A DNA stretch of 64,000 bases from an uncultured Flavobacteriales bacterium (GCA_946480085.1 CAMLHZ010000004.1:215717-279716); one strand, 5' to 3'. Shown: positions 46,304 through 55,400, counted from the first letter of the stretch. Numbers and translations are program-made. Notes: generated from the letters alone by a model not told the origin.

Positions 46304-47650
46304 ATGAAACTTGTCTATTCACTTGCCTTTTTAGGACTACCTATTGCTGTATCAGCACAAACGGATTTAACTTCAATGAACAAATGGTCAGTTGGAGTAC
46401 AACTTGGGGCACATGATGGAATGGCTCCTACAGCAGGAACAACAAAATTGTATCAAATTCAACATTTTGGTGTTAATGGACGCTACATGTTGAATAACAG
46501 AATCGGAGTTCAATTGGGTTTGAATTATGATCTTTTCGATTTTTTGAACAAGCCTTACAACACGTATTATCTGAGAACTTCCATTGAAGGAGTTGTGAAC
46601 GCTGGCGACATTCTTCATCTCCCGCAAATCAGTTCAAAAATCGGACTTCTTGTGCATGGTGGATTCGGAGTATCAAACATGTGGTCAAACAACAATCCAA
46701 CTTATTCGAATAGTGAACCATTGGCCGATAGATCAGACGAGATGTTAAATTTCCTTTTTGGAATGACTCCACAATTGAAATTAAACGAAAAATGGTCGGT
46801 GAATGGCGATTTGTCTTTCATCTTTCATGCAAGACAGTCCAACCGTTTCGACATGCAAGCGAAGAACAACCACGGTGCAATTGATGGGTACATGTTAAAC
46901 TTAAGCATAGGTGTTACACGCTACTTCGGGAAGAATAAATCTCACGCTGATTGGACAAAAACCCAGTATTCAGAAGGAATGGAACTGCTTCAAACAAGAG
47001 TTCAACAACTGGAAGATCAAACAAAGGATGATGACAAGGATGGTGTTCCGAATGGAATTGATATGGAACCTGAAACCCTAACTGGAAGCCTTGTTGACTC
47101 AAAAGGAGTGGGTTTGAAGGATTCTGATAACGATGGAATCGCTGATACTTATGATTATTGTCCGGATGCCGCGGGACCATTCTCTACCAACGGTTGTGTT
47201 GATTCTGATAAAGATGGTGTTGCCGATAAAGAAGACGAATGCCCACAAACTGCTGGTGTTATGTCGAACAAAGGATGTCCGATCGTAGCAAAAGAAACGA
47301 AGGAGATCATGGCGAAAGCGCTTCAGGGTGTTCAGTTCGATTATAGAAAAAATGAGTTGTTACCAAGTTCTTTACCTGTTTTGGATGAAGTTGTAAAGGT
47401 GCTGGAAGATAATCCTGAATACTCCCTGAACATCGATGGTTATACGGATAATCTGGGCGATGAAACAGAAAATATCGGTCTGTCAAAACTCAGAGCTCAG
47501 AATGTTGCCAATTATTTGGTTTCGAAAGGCGTTCCCCCCAATAGAATTTCAGTTAAGGGTTTTGGAGAAGCTTATCCAAAGGCAAGCAATGATACCCCGG
47601 AAGGTCAAGCTCTAAACCGACGCGTTGAGTTCAGCATCTCTTTCAATTAA
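46304..47650 (+). CDS. OmpA family outer-membrane protein with thrombospondin type 3 repeats
   Basis: A 448-residue protein with a signal peptide (1-18), an eight-strand beta-barrel (about 25-215), and a short coiled linker. Calcium-binding TSP3 repeats follow (about 240-330; DDDKDGVPNGID, DSDNDGIADTYDYCP, DSDKDGVADKEDECP). The OmpA peptidoglycan-binding domain (about 335-448) contains LNIDGYTDNLGDE, LSKLRAQNVANYL and RISVKGFGEAYP, and ends in NRRVEFSI. It ties the outer membrane to the wall. The Bacteroidota P60-type layout is standard. A strong terminator follows. Confidence 0.96.
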   Translation: MKLVYSLAFLGLPIAVSAQTDLTSMNKWSVGVQLGAHDGMAPTAGTTKLYQIQHFGVNGRYMLNNRIGVQLGLNYDLFDFLNKPYNTYYLRTSIEGVVNAGDILHLPQISSKIGLLVHGGFGVSNMWSNNNPTYSNSEPLADRSDEMLNFLFGMTPQLKLNEKWSVNGDLSFIFHARQSNRFDMQAKNNHGAIDGYMLNLSIGVTRYFGKNKSHADWTKTQYSEGMELLQTRVQQLEDQTKDDDKDGVPNGIDMEPETLTGSLVDSKGVGLKDSDNDGIADTYDYCPDAAGPFSTNGCVDSDKDGVADKEDECPQTAGVMSNKGCPIVAKETKEIMAKALQGVQFDYRKNELLPSSLPVLDEVVKVLEDNPEYSLNIDGYTDNLGDETENIGLSKLRAQNVANYLVSKGVPPNRISVKGFGEAYPKASNDTPEGQALNRRVEFSISFN

Positions 47651-47665
47651 AAAACACAAATGATT

Positions 47666-47698
47666 AAAACAGGAACCGCTTTTTGGTTCCTGTTTTTT
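47666..47698 (+). terminator. rho-independent terminator after the OmpA gene
   Basis: A perfect 12-bp stem (AAAACAGGAACC at 47666-47677 with GGTTCCTGTTTT at 47685-47696) has a 7-nt loop and continues into a T-run. Confidence 0.9.
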
Positions 47699-47753
47699 AT
47701 TGTTAAAACTCAGTATTTCCCACTTTCTTTTTTTTAAGATTCGGATTATTCCG

Positions 47754-47761
47754 TACTTTTG
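47754..47761 (+). promoter_or_regulatory. -7 promoter box (TACTTTTG) for tatA and the downstream operon
   Basis: Exact TAnnTTTG match; the tatA ATG is 17 bp past it. The preceding bases are T-rich, consistent with a -33 region. Confidence 0.5.
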
Positions 47762-47778
47762 CAACAAATTCACAAGTT

Positions 47779-47952
47779 ATGAGATTAGGTACAACAGAAA
47801 TCATTTTGATCCTAGCAGTAGTTCTTTTGTTATTCGGAGGGAAGAAAATTCCTGAATTAATGAAGGGTCTTGGTAAAGGAATGAAAGAATTCAAGGACGC
47901 TAGCAAAGGAGAAGATTCTTCTACAACTCCTGCTGCTGAAGAGAAAAAATAG
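47779..47952 (+). CDS. tatA: Sec-independent (Tat) translocase subunit TatA/E
   Basis: A short 57-residue gene missed by length filters. The product has the TatA form: short N-terminal periplasmic part (MRLGTTEI), one membrane helix ([19 protein letters not shown], with the conserved FGxKKIPEL hinge), an amphipathic helix ([14 protein letters not shown]), and a charged Ala/Glu/Lys tail. TatA forms the channel for folded proteins with TatC, which is not in the window. gatA starts 14 bp downstream on the same strand. The ATG is well placed after the -7 box. Confidence 0.93.
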   Translation: MRLGTTEIILILAVVLLLFGGKKIPELMKGLGKGMKEFKDASKGEDSSTTPAAEEKK

Positions 47953-47966
47953 CCTAACTATTTCAG

Positions 47967-49373
47967 ATGTACAAATCGTTTTCGGAAGTAAAAGTTGCAC
48001 TTGCCGCAGGTAAAACTGTGGTTAACGTCGTCAATGACTATTTAAAAGTTATTGAGGAAAAAAAGCACTTGAATGCCTTTTTGGAGGTGTTTGAGAAAAC
48101 CGCACTTGAACAAGCCGAAAACGTTGATCAAAAGATCAAAAATGGTACAGCTGGAAAGCTTGCAGGTATGGTCATTGCTATCAAAGACAATATCTGTTAT
48201 GCAGGACACAAAGTAAGTTGTTCTTCTAAGATCTTAGAAGGATTTGAATCACTTTTTACGTCAACTGCGCTTCAACGTTTAATCGATGAAGATGCCGTTA
48301 TTATTGGTAGAACGAATTGTGATGAGTTTGCTTTTGGAAGCTCGAACGAAACGTCTGCTTATGGGAAAGTATTGAACAACTTGAACGAAAAATGTGTTCC
48401 CGGAGGTTCATCAGGCGGATCAGCGGTTGTTGTTTCGGCTGGAATGTGCACGGCTTCTCTTGGATCCGATACAGGTGGTTCAATTCGTCAACCCGCTTCT
48501 TTTACAGGAACAGTAGGTTTCAAACCCACTTACGGTAGAATTAGTCGCTACGGATTAATTGCTTATGCTTCTTCTTTCGACCAAATTGGTCCATTCACAA
48601 ACAACGTTGATGATTGTGAATTGCTTTACGCTGTTATGGCGGGGAAAGATAAAATGGATTCAACCAGTCTTTCTGCTCCGGTAACAACTTCTTCAAACAA
48701 TTTCTCAGGAAAGAGAGTTGCTTATTTGAAAGAAGCTGTTGAGCACGAAGGTGTTGAGCCAGAAGTGAAAGCTAAAATGCTTGAAGTTATTGATAAACTG
48801 AAAGCTGACGGACATACAGTTGAAGCTGTAAGTTTCCCTTATTTGGACTTTCTGGTTCCAACGTATTACGTTCTTACCACTGCAGAAGCTTCTTCCAACT
48901 TATCACGCTTTGATGGTGTTCATTATGGACACAGATCCACCGAAGCTGTTGGTGTGGAAGAAACGTACATAAAATCAAGAACAGAAGGCTTTGGTCCCGA
49001 AGCAAAACGCAGAATCATGGCTGGAACTTTTGTTCTTTCTCATGGTTATTACGATGCTTACTACACGAAGGGAATGAAAGTTCGTCGTGTAATTAAAAAT
49101 AAAACAAAGGAAATCTTCGCTAATTATGATGCGTTGATACTTCCGACTACTCCTTCTTACGCATTCGAAAGCGGTTCAATTACCGATGGAATTCAGATGT
49201 ATTTGCAAGATATTTTCACGGTTCATGCTAACCTGGCTGGAAATCCTGCAATTTCGCTTCCTATCGGAAATCATACTACTGGAATGCCTTTCGGAATTCA
49301 GGTAATGACCGACGACTGTAAAGAAGATACTTTATTCTCATTTGCTCACTATCTGATGCCTTCAGATAGCTAA
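47967..49373 (+). CDS. gatA: aspartyl/glutamyl-tRNA amidotransferase subunit A
   Basis: The 468-residue amidase-signature enzyme converts Glu-tRNA-Gln to Gln-tRNA-Gln with GatB and GatC. Catalytic Lys73 lies in AIKDNICYAG, the cis-Ser pair (148/149) in GGSSGGSAV, and the nucleophilic Ser172 in DTGGSIRQP; FKPTYGRISRYGLIAYASSFDQIGP follows in two adjacent blocks. It lies between tatA and the transglycosylase gene, and gatC is 8.5 kb away on the opposite strand; gatB is outside the window. Confidence 0.97.
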   Translation: MYKSFSEVKVALAAGKTVVNVVNDYLKVIEEKKHLNAFLEVFEKTALEQAENVDQKIKNGTAGKLAGMVIAIKDNICYAGHKVSCSSKILEGFESLFTSTALQRLIDEDAVIIGRTNCDEFAFGSSNETSAYGKVLNNLNEKCVPGGSSGGSAVVVSAGMCTASLGSDTGGSIRQPASFTGTVGFKPTYGRISRYGLIAYASSFDQIGPFTNNVDDCELLYAVMAGKDKMDSTSLSAPVTTSSNNFSGKRVAYLKEAVEHEGVEPEVKAKMLEVIDKLKADGHTVEAVSFPYLDFLVPTYYVLTTAEASSNLSRFDGVHYGHRSTEAVGVEETYIKSRTEGFGPEAKRRIMAGTFVLSHGYYDAYYTKGMKVRRVIKNKTKEIFANYDALILPTTPSYAFESGSITDGIQMYLQDIFTVHANLAGNPAISLPIGNHTTGMPFGIQVMTDDCKEDTLFSFAHYLMPSDS

Positions 49374-49385
49374 AACCCTTTGCCT

Positions 49386-50963
49386 ATGATGCGTTCAATC
49401 ATTGTAAGTCTTTTTATTTGTTTTGGAATATCTAATGTGCTTCTTGCGCAAAAACCACCGGTAAAAGATACAATGAGCGACGAAGTCTTCATGCGGGTGA
49501 TGGAGCAAAGCATTTCAATGTATTTAGCCGAATTTGCAAAGGACGGAAGTACGGACTCGATTCGTCGTGCTTTGGGCTATGAAAGCTCTACCACTCCTGA
49601 GTTTTCAGACGACGTTTACTGTCAGCGCCTGGCAGCAATGAACGAGAAAAGCACATTCGGTTTCGACTGTAATGCAACAACGCTCAGTTCAATTCATACC
49701 TGGGCTGCATCACGCAGAAATTTTGCTAAGATTATTCTTGGTAGATCCAAACTGTACTTCGAATTATACGAGGAAAAGCTTGTTGAATACGGAATTCCTC
49801 AGGAATTGAAATACTTATCTGTCATTGAATCGGCATTACAGCCAAAGATTAAATCTCATGCCGGAGCTCTTGGTTTGTGGCAATTCATGTACGCAACCGG
49901 AAAACATTACGGTTTGGCCAACGATAGTTACATTGACGAGCGCATGGATCCGGTAAAAGCTACTGATGCAGCCTGTAGAATGCTAAAGAAATTGTACAAC
50001 ATTTACGGCGATTGGAACCTGGCACTTGCAGCTTATAATGCTGGACCAGGAAACGTAAACAAAGCAATTAAGCGTTCAGGTGGAAAGCGAACTTACTGGG
50101 AAATTCGCCCTTTTTTACCGCGTGAAACTCAGAATTACGTTCCCAATTTCATTGCTGCTTCTTATCTCTTTACGTATCAAACAGAACATAACATTGTTCC
50201 TGCTCCTGCAAAAGTGCATTATGTACAATTAGACACCATGTGTTTGAACAGAAGTATGCACATGCAAACAATTGATGCGCTTGTTCATTGGTCGGTTGAA
50301 GAAATTCAGGCAATGAATCCTGTTTACAAAACCACTTATATTCCAAATACATATCCACCACAATGTATCACCGGACCATTAGAGAAAATTGGTCTTTTGG
50401 TGAGTTTGGAAGATACTTTGTACATGATCGAACGCAAGAACTTTGGCTCAGGTGGAATGGCTACTCCAACAAATACAGCAACTCCAAACAACGCATCCAA
50501 TCAATTGGTTGTATCCGATCCAAAACCGGAAATTGTTCCTAAAACCAAAATGGTGACTACTACAAAGTATACATATCACCGTGTTCAATCCGGTGAAACA
50601 TTAGGAAAGATTGCAGCTGACTACAACATCTCAGTTCAGAATCTGATGGAATGGAACAACTTGACAACAAGCGAAGTTGCTGCAAACAAAGTATTAAAGA
50701 TTCAAACGCAAGTAACAACTGAAATCGCAAACCCGGAGTACATTGAGCCACAGCCTCAGGATACAGTTCAAACAGAACTACCAACACCTACTCCGACGCC
50801 AACTCCTCCGGCAGCTATCAAAAAATATTACACCGTAAGAAGTGGAGATAGTTACGGGAAAATTGCTCAACGTCACGGAACTACTGTTACACGTCTAAAG
50901 CAATTGAATCCGGGAGTTAATCCAGCTAAAATTCAGGTTGGACAAAAGCTTCGTGTAAAATAA
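49386..50963 (+). CDS. MltD-like membrane-bound lytic murein transglycosylase with two LysM domains
   Basis: From the ATG at 49386 the product has 525 residues with a signal peptide (about 1-18). An SLT catalytic domain follows: catalytic Glu148 in LSVIESALQPK, then SHAGALGLWQFMYATGKHYG and NLALAAYNAGPGNV. A Pro/Thr linker leads to two LysM domains (about 396-440, HRVQSGETLGKIAADYN; about 478-522, YTVRSGDSYGKIAQRHG). It cleaves the glycan of peptidoglycan. A TTG two codons earlier is not used. It lies 12 bp after gatA. Confidence 0.95.
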   Translation: MMRSIIVSLFICFGISNVLLAQKPPVKDTMSDEVFMRVMEQSISMYLAEFAKDGSTDSIRRALGYESSTTPEFSDDVYCQRLAAMNEKSTFGFDCNATTLSSIHTWAASRRNFAKIILGRSKLYFELYEEKLVEYGIPQELKYLSVIESALQPKIKSHAGALGLWQFMYATGKHYGLANDSYIDERMDPVKATDAACRMLKKLYNIYGDWNLALAAYNAGPGNVNKAIKRSGGKRTYWEIRPFLPRETQNYVPNFIAASYLFTYQTEHNIVPAPAKVHYVQLDTMCLNRSMHMQTIDALVHWSVEEIQAMNPVYKTTYIPNTYPPQCITGPLEKIGLLVSLEDTLYMIERKNFGSGGMATPTNTATPNNASNQLVVSDPKPEIVPKTKMVTTTKYTYHRVQSGETLGKIAADYNISVQNLMEWNNLTTSEVAANKVLKIQTQVTTEIANPEYIEPQPQDTVQTELPTPTPTPTPPAAIKKYYTVRSGDSYGKIAQRHGTTVTRLKQLNPGVNPAKIQVGQKLRVK

Positions 50964-50967
50964 CCGC

Positions 50968-51720
50968 ATGCAACTGGCTGTTGTAATTATTACACTAAAC
51001 GAAGAACGGAACATTCGTCGTTGCTTACAATCTGTTCAGGGTTTGGCTGATGAAATCATTGTTTTAGACGCCTTTTCAACAGACAATACCAGGCAAATTT
51101 GTGAAGAGTTTGGAGTACGTTTTGTAGAACGTGCGTGGGAAGGATATTCCGCTTCAAAAAACTATCTTAATTCATTAGTTGAATCGGAATACATTCTTTC
51201 CTTAGATGCAGATGAGGCGTTAAGTACAGAGCTCTTTGAAGAAATAAACACCTTAAAGAAAAGCGGATTTTCAGGAACGTATTCCGTGAATCGTTTAACG
51301 AATTATTTAGGGAAGTGGATCCGGCATTCAGGTTGGTTTCCCGATATAAAACCACGTCTTTTTCCGAAAGAAGGAAGTTATTGGTCGGGAGAGTATGTAC
51401 ACGAAGTGCTTGTTCACCCGAATTCGCCGGAGCAAATTTTTAAAGGTGTATTGGAGCACTATTCCTACTATTCTTACCAAGACCATAGAGTCAGAGCCGA
51501 TAAATATTCCTATCTCACAGCACAAAAATTCAATGCTGCAGGTAAAAAAGCTGGCATTTTAAAACCATATTTCAGCGCTGTAGCGAGATTTATTAGCATG
51601 TATTTCCTTAAATTAGGGTTTCTGGATGGATGGGCAGGATTCAAAATCGCTCAAATTTCAGCACAATCGAATGTGGTAAAATACAAGGAACTTAGGAGAT
51701 TGAATCGTGAAAAACGTTGA
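50968..51720 (+). CDS. GT2 glycosyltransferase (WaaE/KdtX-like)
   Basis: The 250-residue GT-A enzyme opens with VVIITLNEERNIRRCLQSV, has the second Asp box in IIVLDAFSTDNT and a DADEAL metal motif in LSLDADEALSTEL, followed by a YSYYSYQDHRVRADKYS region. It is similar to lipopolysaccharide-core glucosyltransferases such as WaaE/KdtX, but acceptor specificity cannot be read from the sequence. It lies 4 bp after the transglycosylase gene, and its end overlaps the GT9 gene, so the pair is likely coupled. Confidence 0.9.
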   Translation: MQLAVVIITLNEERNIRRCLQSVQGLADEIIVLDAFSTDNTRQICEEFGVRFVERAWEGYSASKNYLNSLVESEYILSLDADEALSTELFEEINTLKKSGFSGTYSVNRLTNYLGKWIRHSGWFPDIKPRLFPKEGSYWSGEYVHEVLVHPNSPEQIFKGVLEHYSYYSYQDHRVRADKYSYLTAQKFNAAGKKAGILKPYFSAVARFISMYFLKLGFLDGWAGFKIAQISAQSNVVKYKELRRLNREKR

Positions 51721-52720
51721 TTGGAACAACAAACACATTGTCATTAGCAGAACCGACAGCATTGGAGATGTGATTCTCACACTTCCGGTTTGTGCGAAAT
51801 TGAAGGAACTTTACCCCAATTGTACAATTACCTTTCTTTGTAAACGATATACAGCAGCAATTGTAAAGAATTACTTATGCGTGGATCACATTCTACTTAC
51901 GGATGATCTTCAGAAAGTTTCTTTTCAGGAACAAACCCAAACAATCGCTAATTCAGGTTATGATGCCGTTGTGCACGTTTTTCCGAACAAGCATTTTGGA
52001 AAGCTTTTCAAAAAAGCCAAAGTCAACTACCGAATTGGGACTTCTCATCGCATTCACCATTGGTTTTCATGTAATATTCGTCCGCGATTCACCAGAAAAG
52101 GCTCAACACTTCATGAATCTCAACTAAATTTTAAATTATTCAAAACCTTTGGTGTAACTGAAGTACCGAGTCTGGAAACCATTAGAAGTTACAATAAGAA
52201 TTTTCAGGTTCCAACTGTTGAATTTCATTCAGAAATTGCTTCACTTGATTTTGAAAACACTATCTGTTTACATCCAAAATCTCAAGGAAGCGCCGTTGAA
52301 TGGCCAATGGAAAAATATTCCGAACTTGCTTTAAAACTGATTGAACATGGCAAAACTGTTTGTTTCACTGGTACCGAAAAAGAAGGTGAACTGTTTAGAA
52401 ACCTGATTCCAAAGCACGAGCGAATTGTAGATTCAACTGGAAAATTAAACATCAACCAGCTCCAATACCTCATCAAAAAAAGTTCAGGTTTGGTGGCTTG
52501 TAGCACCGGACCACTCCATATTGCTGCTATTTTAGAGCGAAAAGCAGTTGGATTATTTTGTCCTCGTATTCCTATTCACCCAGGAAGATGGATGCCGATA
52601 GGGAAGAATGCTATAGCCATAGTCAATGATCCTAATTGTGAGAAATGCAAGAAAGGAATTCCCTGTGATTGCATTACAAGAATCAGTGTTGATAAGGTTT
52701 TTAACGAACTAAACAAATAA
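51707..52720 (+). CDS. GT9 heptosyltransferase-like protein with Cys-rich C-terminus
   Basis: The 337-residue GT-B protein begins at GTG (51707), inside the preceding gene. It has ISRTDSIGDVILTLPV at the N-terminus and, in the second domain, LHPKSQGSAVEWPMEKYSEL and ACSTGPLHIAAILERKAVGL, all typical of GT9 LPS heptosyltransferases. A CEKCKKGIPCDC block (Cys311, 314, 320, 322) near the end fits a metal site; a shorter version is common in related proteins. Heptose as donor is not proven. It probably acts in LPS core synthesis with the adjacent GT2. Confidence 0.9.
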   Translation: MKNVDWNNKHIVISRTDSIGDVILTLPVCAKLKELYPNCTITFLCKRYTAAIVKNYLCVDHILLTDDLQKVSFQEQTQTIANSGYDAVVHVFPNKHFGKLFKKAKVNYRIGTSHRIHHWFSCNIRPRFTRKGSTLHESQLNFKLFKTFGVTEVPSLETIRSYNKNFQVPTVEFHSEIASLDFENTICLHPKSQGSAVEWPMEKYSELALKLIEHGKTVCFTGTEKEGELFRNLIPKHERIVDSTGKLNINQLQYLIKKSSGLVACSTGPLHIAAILERKAVGLFCPRIPIHPGRWMPIGKNAIAIVNDPNCEKCKKGIPCDCITRISVDKVFNELNK

Positions 52721-52723
52721 TTC

Positions 52724-53545
52724 ATGCGGCCAACACTCAGCATATTGATCTATACAAATTGCTGGGTTGCTTGTTGCGTGGCCTCATTGGTTTTTGGAAT
52801 TTCCCATCACTATTCTATTCCCGATCCATGGCTCTATGGAATCTGGAGTTTCACAGGAACCATCAGCGCTTATCAAGCTCACCGTTTAATTCGACTTCGA
52901 CAACTGCAATATACAGTTCGCAGCAACAGACGTTTACTTTGGATGCAGAACACTTATACTTTCCAATGGATTTGGTTAGTCCTCAACGTTTTGACATTTG
53001 CACTGTTGAGCTTGTTCATTCCATTAACGCTTTCAACTATTTTATTAATCGTTCTAAACGCAATAATAGTGTGCCTTTACGTTCTACCGCTTCCTTTTCT
53101 CAAAAACGGATTCAGGTCTTTGCCATTCGCTAAGAATATTCTTATTTCGTTGAGTTGGACATGCATCACACTTGTTCCATTCACGTCCAACAATCTCCAC
53201 TTCGACTGGCGAATTCCGATGCTAATCTTTATTTCTGTTTTTGCACAGATTGTTCCTTTTGATGCGCGAGACAAAGATTACGACGATCAACGCATGCGAA
53301 CAATTCCTCAACTCATCGGCACAAATGCTTCCAGATTTGTTGGCTTCGGATTACTGCTCACTGCACTCGTTTTTCAGATCCAACTTATCGGATTTCACTG
53401 GATATTGCTTTTCATTATTTTCTGTGGTGCTCTCGGGCATTTAATTCCATTCAAAGTTGGGTACCAGTTGCGATTAGAATTCATGTGGGAGTTACCTTTG
53501 GGATTGATGGGTTTATGGTTTGTTCTCGATCACATAGGAACATAA
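52724..53545 (+). CDS. UbiA-like prenyltransferase-family membrane protein
   Basis: A 273-residue protein with eight or nine transmembrane helices. The second Asp-rich motif of the UbiA superfamily is present (FDARDKDYDDQRM, Asp180-Asp187, followed by TIPQLIGTNASRF). The first motif (NDxxD) is not seen at the expected place, which reads GTISAYQAHRLIR. Canonical members need both for Mg-diphosphate binding, so activity is uncertain. It starts 3 bp after the GT9 gene and closes the tatA-gatA operon. It could prenylate a quinone- or lipid-like acceptor, or have lost that activity. Confidence 0.65.
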   Translation: MRPTLSILIYTNCWVACCVASLVFGISHHYSIPDPWLYGIWSFTGTISAYQAHRLIRLRQLQYTVRSNRRLLWMQNTYTFQWIWLVLNVLTFALLSLFIPLTLSTILLIVLNAIIVCLYVLPLPFLKNGFRSLPFAKNILISLSWTCITLVPFTSNNLHFDWRIPMLIFISVFAQIVPFDARDKDYDDQRMRTIPQLIGTNASRFVGFGLLLTALVFQIQLIGFHWILLFIIFCGALGHLIPFKVGYQLRLEFMWELPLGLMGLWFVLDHIGT

Positions 53546-53666
53546 GTGACAGATTTTATGAGGTTAACCATCAACCGAACCGCACTTGGTAAGAGTTAAA
53601 TCCAAAAATTAACAACTTGCTAAAACGATTTTTTCATATCTTGTAAGCTCTAAAAACCAGTAACTT

Positions 53667-54008
53667 ATGAAAACGTCTGTTGTTTATTTCGTTTTAATAG
53701 CCATGACAGGATTGCTTTTTAGTTTCTCAAAAGTTCCAAACGCAAGCGTGAGTTACGGAAAATTTGGTGGAGACGGTTATTCTGCACCTCAGATTACCCT
53801 TAATGAGGATCATACTTTTCATTACGTAGATAAAACAAACAAAAACGCACCTATCGATATCAGTGGTAAGTGGAAAATTGTTGAAGAAGAACTCTATTTA
53901 CTGGATGTTAACAATAAAAAAGTAATGGACGAATTCGAAATTACGCGTGAAGGGAAATGTCTGAAAGCGCGAAAAGGCATGGCTTTTTATACACTTTGTA
54001 ATTGTTAG
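53667..54008 (+). CDS. small exported lipocalin-like or copper-resistance-like protein
   Basis: A 113-residue protein with a signal peptide (about 1-22) and a beta-rich body: DGYSAPQITLNEDHTFHYVD, ISGKWKIVEEELYLLDV, then FEITREGKCLKARKG, ending in a Cys-Asn-Cys tail. The GKW...EEELYLL pattern is found in small Bacteroidota proteins annotated as lipocalin-like or copper resistance-like. A TATCTTG box precedes it. Function not recognised. Confidence 0.75.
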   Translation: MKTSVVYFVLIAMTGLLFSFSKVPNASVSYGKFGGDGYSAPQITLNEDHTFHYVDKTNKNAPIDISGKWKIVEEELYLLDVNNKKVMDEFEITREGKCLKARKGMAFYTLCNC

Positions 54009-54037
54009 TGCGTATCTTTTGAAACAGCGATTCTTGT

Positions 54038-54105
54038 GAATTTTGGAAATTTCCAGAATCGGGTATTTAGGGGATATCCCTCATATACCTGAATTTCCAA
54101 ATTCC
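54038..54105. repeat. imperfect inverted repeat upstream of pgk
   Basis: Left arm beginning GAATTTTGGAAATTT pairs with a right arm ending AATTTCCAAATTCC; inner blocks GGTATTTAGGGG and CCCTCATATACC also pair, with an 8-nt insertion in the left arm. It lies between the small exported protein and the pgk promoter. Function unknown. Confidence 0.5.
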
Positions 54106-54175
54106 TCAAGAAAATCAAAGGACTTTTCACAAAAATCTCATTCACTTTCTCGAAACCGGCTTCCGGCTTTTTGCT

Positions 54176-54183
54176 TAACTTTG
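54176..54183 (+). promoter_or_regulatory. -7 promoter box (TAACTTTG) for pgk
   Basis: Exact TAnnTTTG match, 21 bp before the pgk ATG. A clear -33 TTTG is not evident. Confidence 0.5.
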
Positions 54184-54204
54184 CCAAAAAATTAACTCAA
54201 ATTC

Positions 54205-55398
54205 ATGGCAACAATTGCATCTTACGATTTTCAGAATAAACGTGCTTTGGTACGTGTTGATTTTAATGTTCCGTTGAACAAAGAAACAATGGAAGTTACT
54301 GACGACACTCGAATTCGTGCAGCTTTACCAACCATAAAGCATATTCTTGAAAACGGTGGGAGTGTTGTTTTAATGTCACATCTTGGTCGACCAAAAGAAG
54401 GTCCTGAAGACAAGTTTTCACTGCGTCATATTATCGGAAAAATTGAGTCTCTATTAGGTAAGTCAATCAAATTTGCTTCTGATTGTGTTGGTTCAAGTGC
54501 TTATGCAATGAGCTCTTCACTAAAACCAGGTGAAGTTTTGTTATTGGAGAATGTTCGCTTTTACAAGCAAGAAACTGCAGGAACCGAAGCTTTTGCACAA
54601 GATTTAGCAAAACATGGTGATTGCTATGTAAACGATGCATTCGGAACGGCGCACAGAGCACATGCTTCTACAACCGTAGTTGCAAAATCATTTCCTAACG
54701 ATAAAATGTTCGGTTTCCTTTTGGAAGCTGAGATTAAGAGTGTTGATCGTGTTTTGAACAGCACGGATAAACCGCTTACCGCAATTGTTGGCGGAGCAAA
54801 AGTTTCATCAAAAATCACCATTATCGAGCGTTTGCTTGAAAAAGTAGATAACCTGATTGTTGGCGGGGGAATGGCTTATACATTCGTAAAAGCGCAGGGT
54901 GGTGAGGTTGGTTCTTCATTGGTAGAAGATGATTTCCTTACTACCGCGAATGAAATTCTGGTAAAAGCGAAAGAAAAAGGTGTAAATATTTACATTCCAA
55001 CGGACACGATTGTTGCTGATAAATTTGACAACGCAGCAAGCAGACAGTTGGTTCCAATCGGACAAATTCCTTCTGGATGGATGGGATTGGATGTAGGACC
55101 AGACACCATAAAAGCTTGTGCGGAAATCATTGAAAACTCTAAACTGATTCTTTGGAATGGTCCAATGGGCGTTTTTGAAATGAGTAATTTCCAAAAAGGA
55201 ACGGCTGAAGTGGCAAAATCAATTGTAAAGGCTACAGAAAATGGTGCATTTTCACTAATTGGTGGTGGCGATTCTGTTGCTGCAATCAATCAGTTCCATT
55301 TAGCCGATAAAGTAAGCTATGTTTCTACTGGTGGTGGTGCCATGTTGGAATATTTAGAAGGAATTGAACTTCCGGGAATCAAAGCAATCCGTTCTTAA
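54205..55398 (+). CDS. pgk: phosphoglycerate kinase
   Basis: A complete 397-residue glycolytic/gluconeogenic enzyme, transferring phosphate between 1,3-bisphosphoglycerate and ADP. Blocks seen: RALVRVDFNVPLN, the MSHLGRPKEGPEDKFSL phosphoglycerate site, LLENVRFY, AHRASTTVVAKSF-like (here AHRAHASTTVVAK), AIVGGAKVSSKITII, and the nucleotide-site GGGDSVAAINQF; ends ...YVSTGGGAMLEYLEG. Length is standard. The small membrane protein gene follows 2 bp later. Confidence 0.98.
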   Translation: MATIASYDFQNKRALVRVDFNVPLNKETMEVTDDTRIRAALPTIKHILENGGSVVLMSHLGRPKEGPEDKFSLRHIIGKIESLLGKSIKFASDCVGSSAYAMSSSLKPGEVLLLENVRFYKQETAGTEAFAQDLAKHGDCYVNDAFGTAHRAHASTTVVAKSFPNDKMFGFLLEAEIKSVDRVLNSTDKPLTAIVGGAKVSSKITIIERLLEKVDNLIVGGGMAYTFVKAQGGEVGSSLVEDDFLTTANEILVKAKEKGVNIYIPTDTIVADKFDNAASRQLVPIGQIPSGWMGLDVGPDTIKACAEIIENSKLILWNGPMGVFEMSNFQKGTAEVAKSIVKATENGAFSLIGGGDSVAAINQFHLADKVSYVSTGGGAMLEYLEGIELPGIKAIRS

Positions 55399-55400
55399 GT

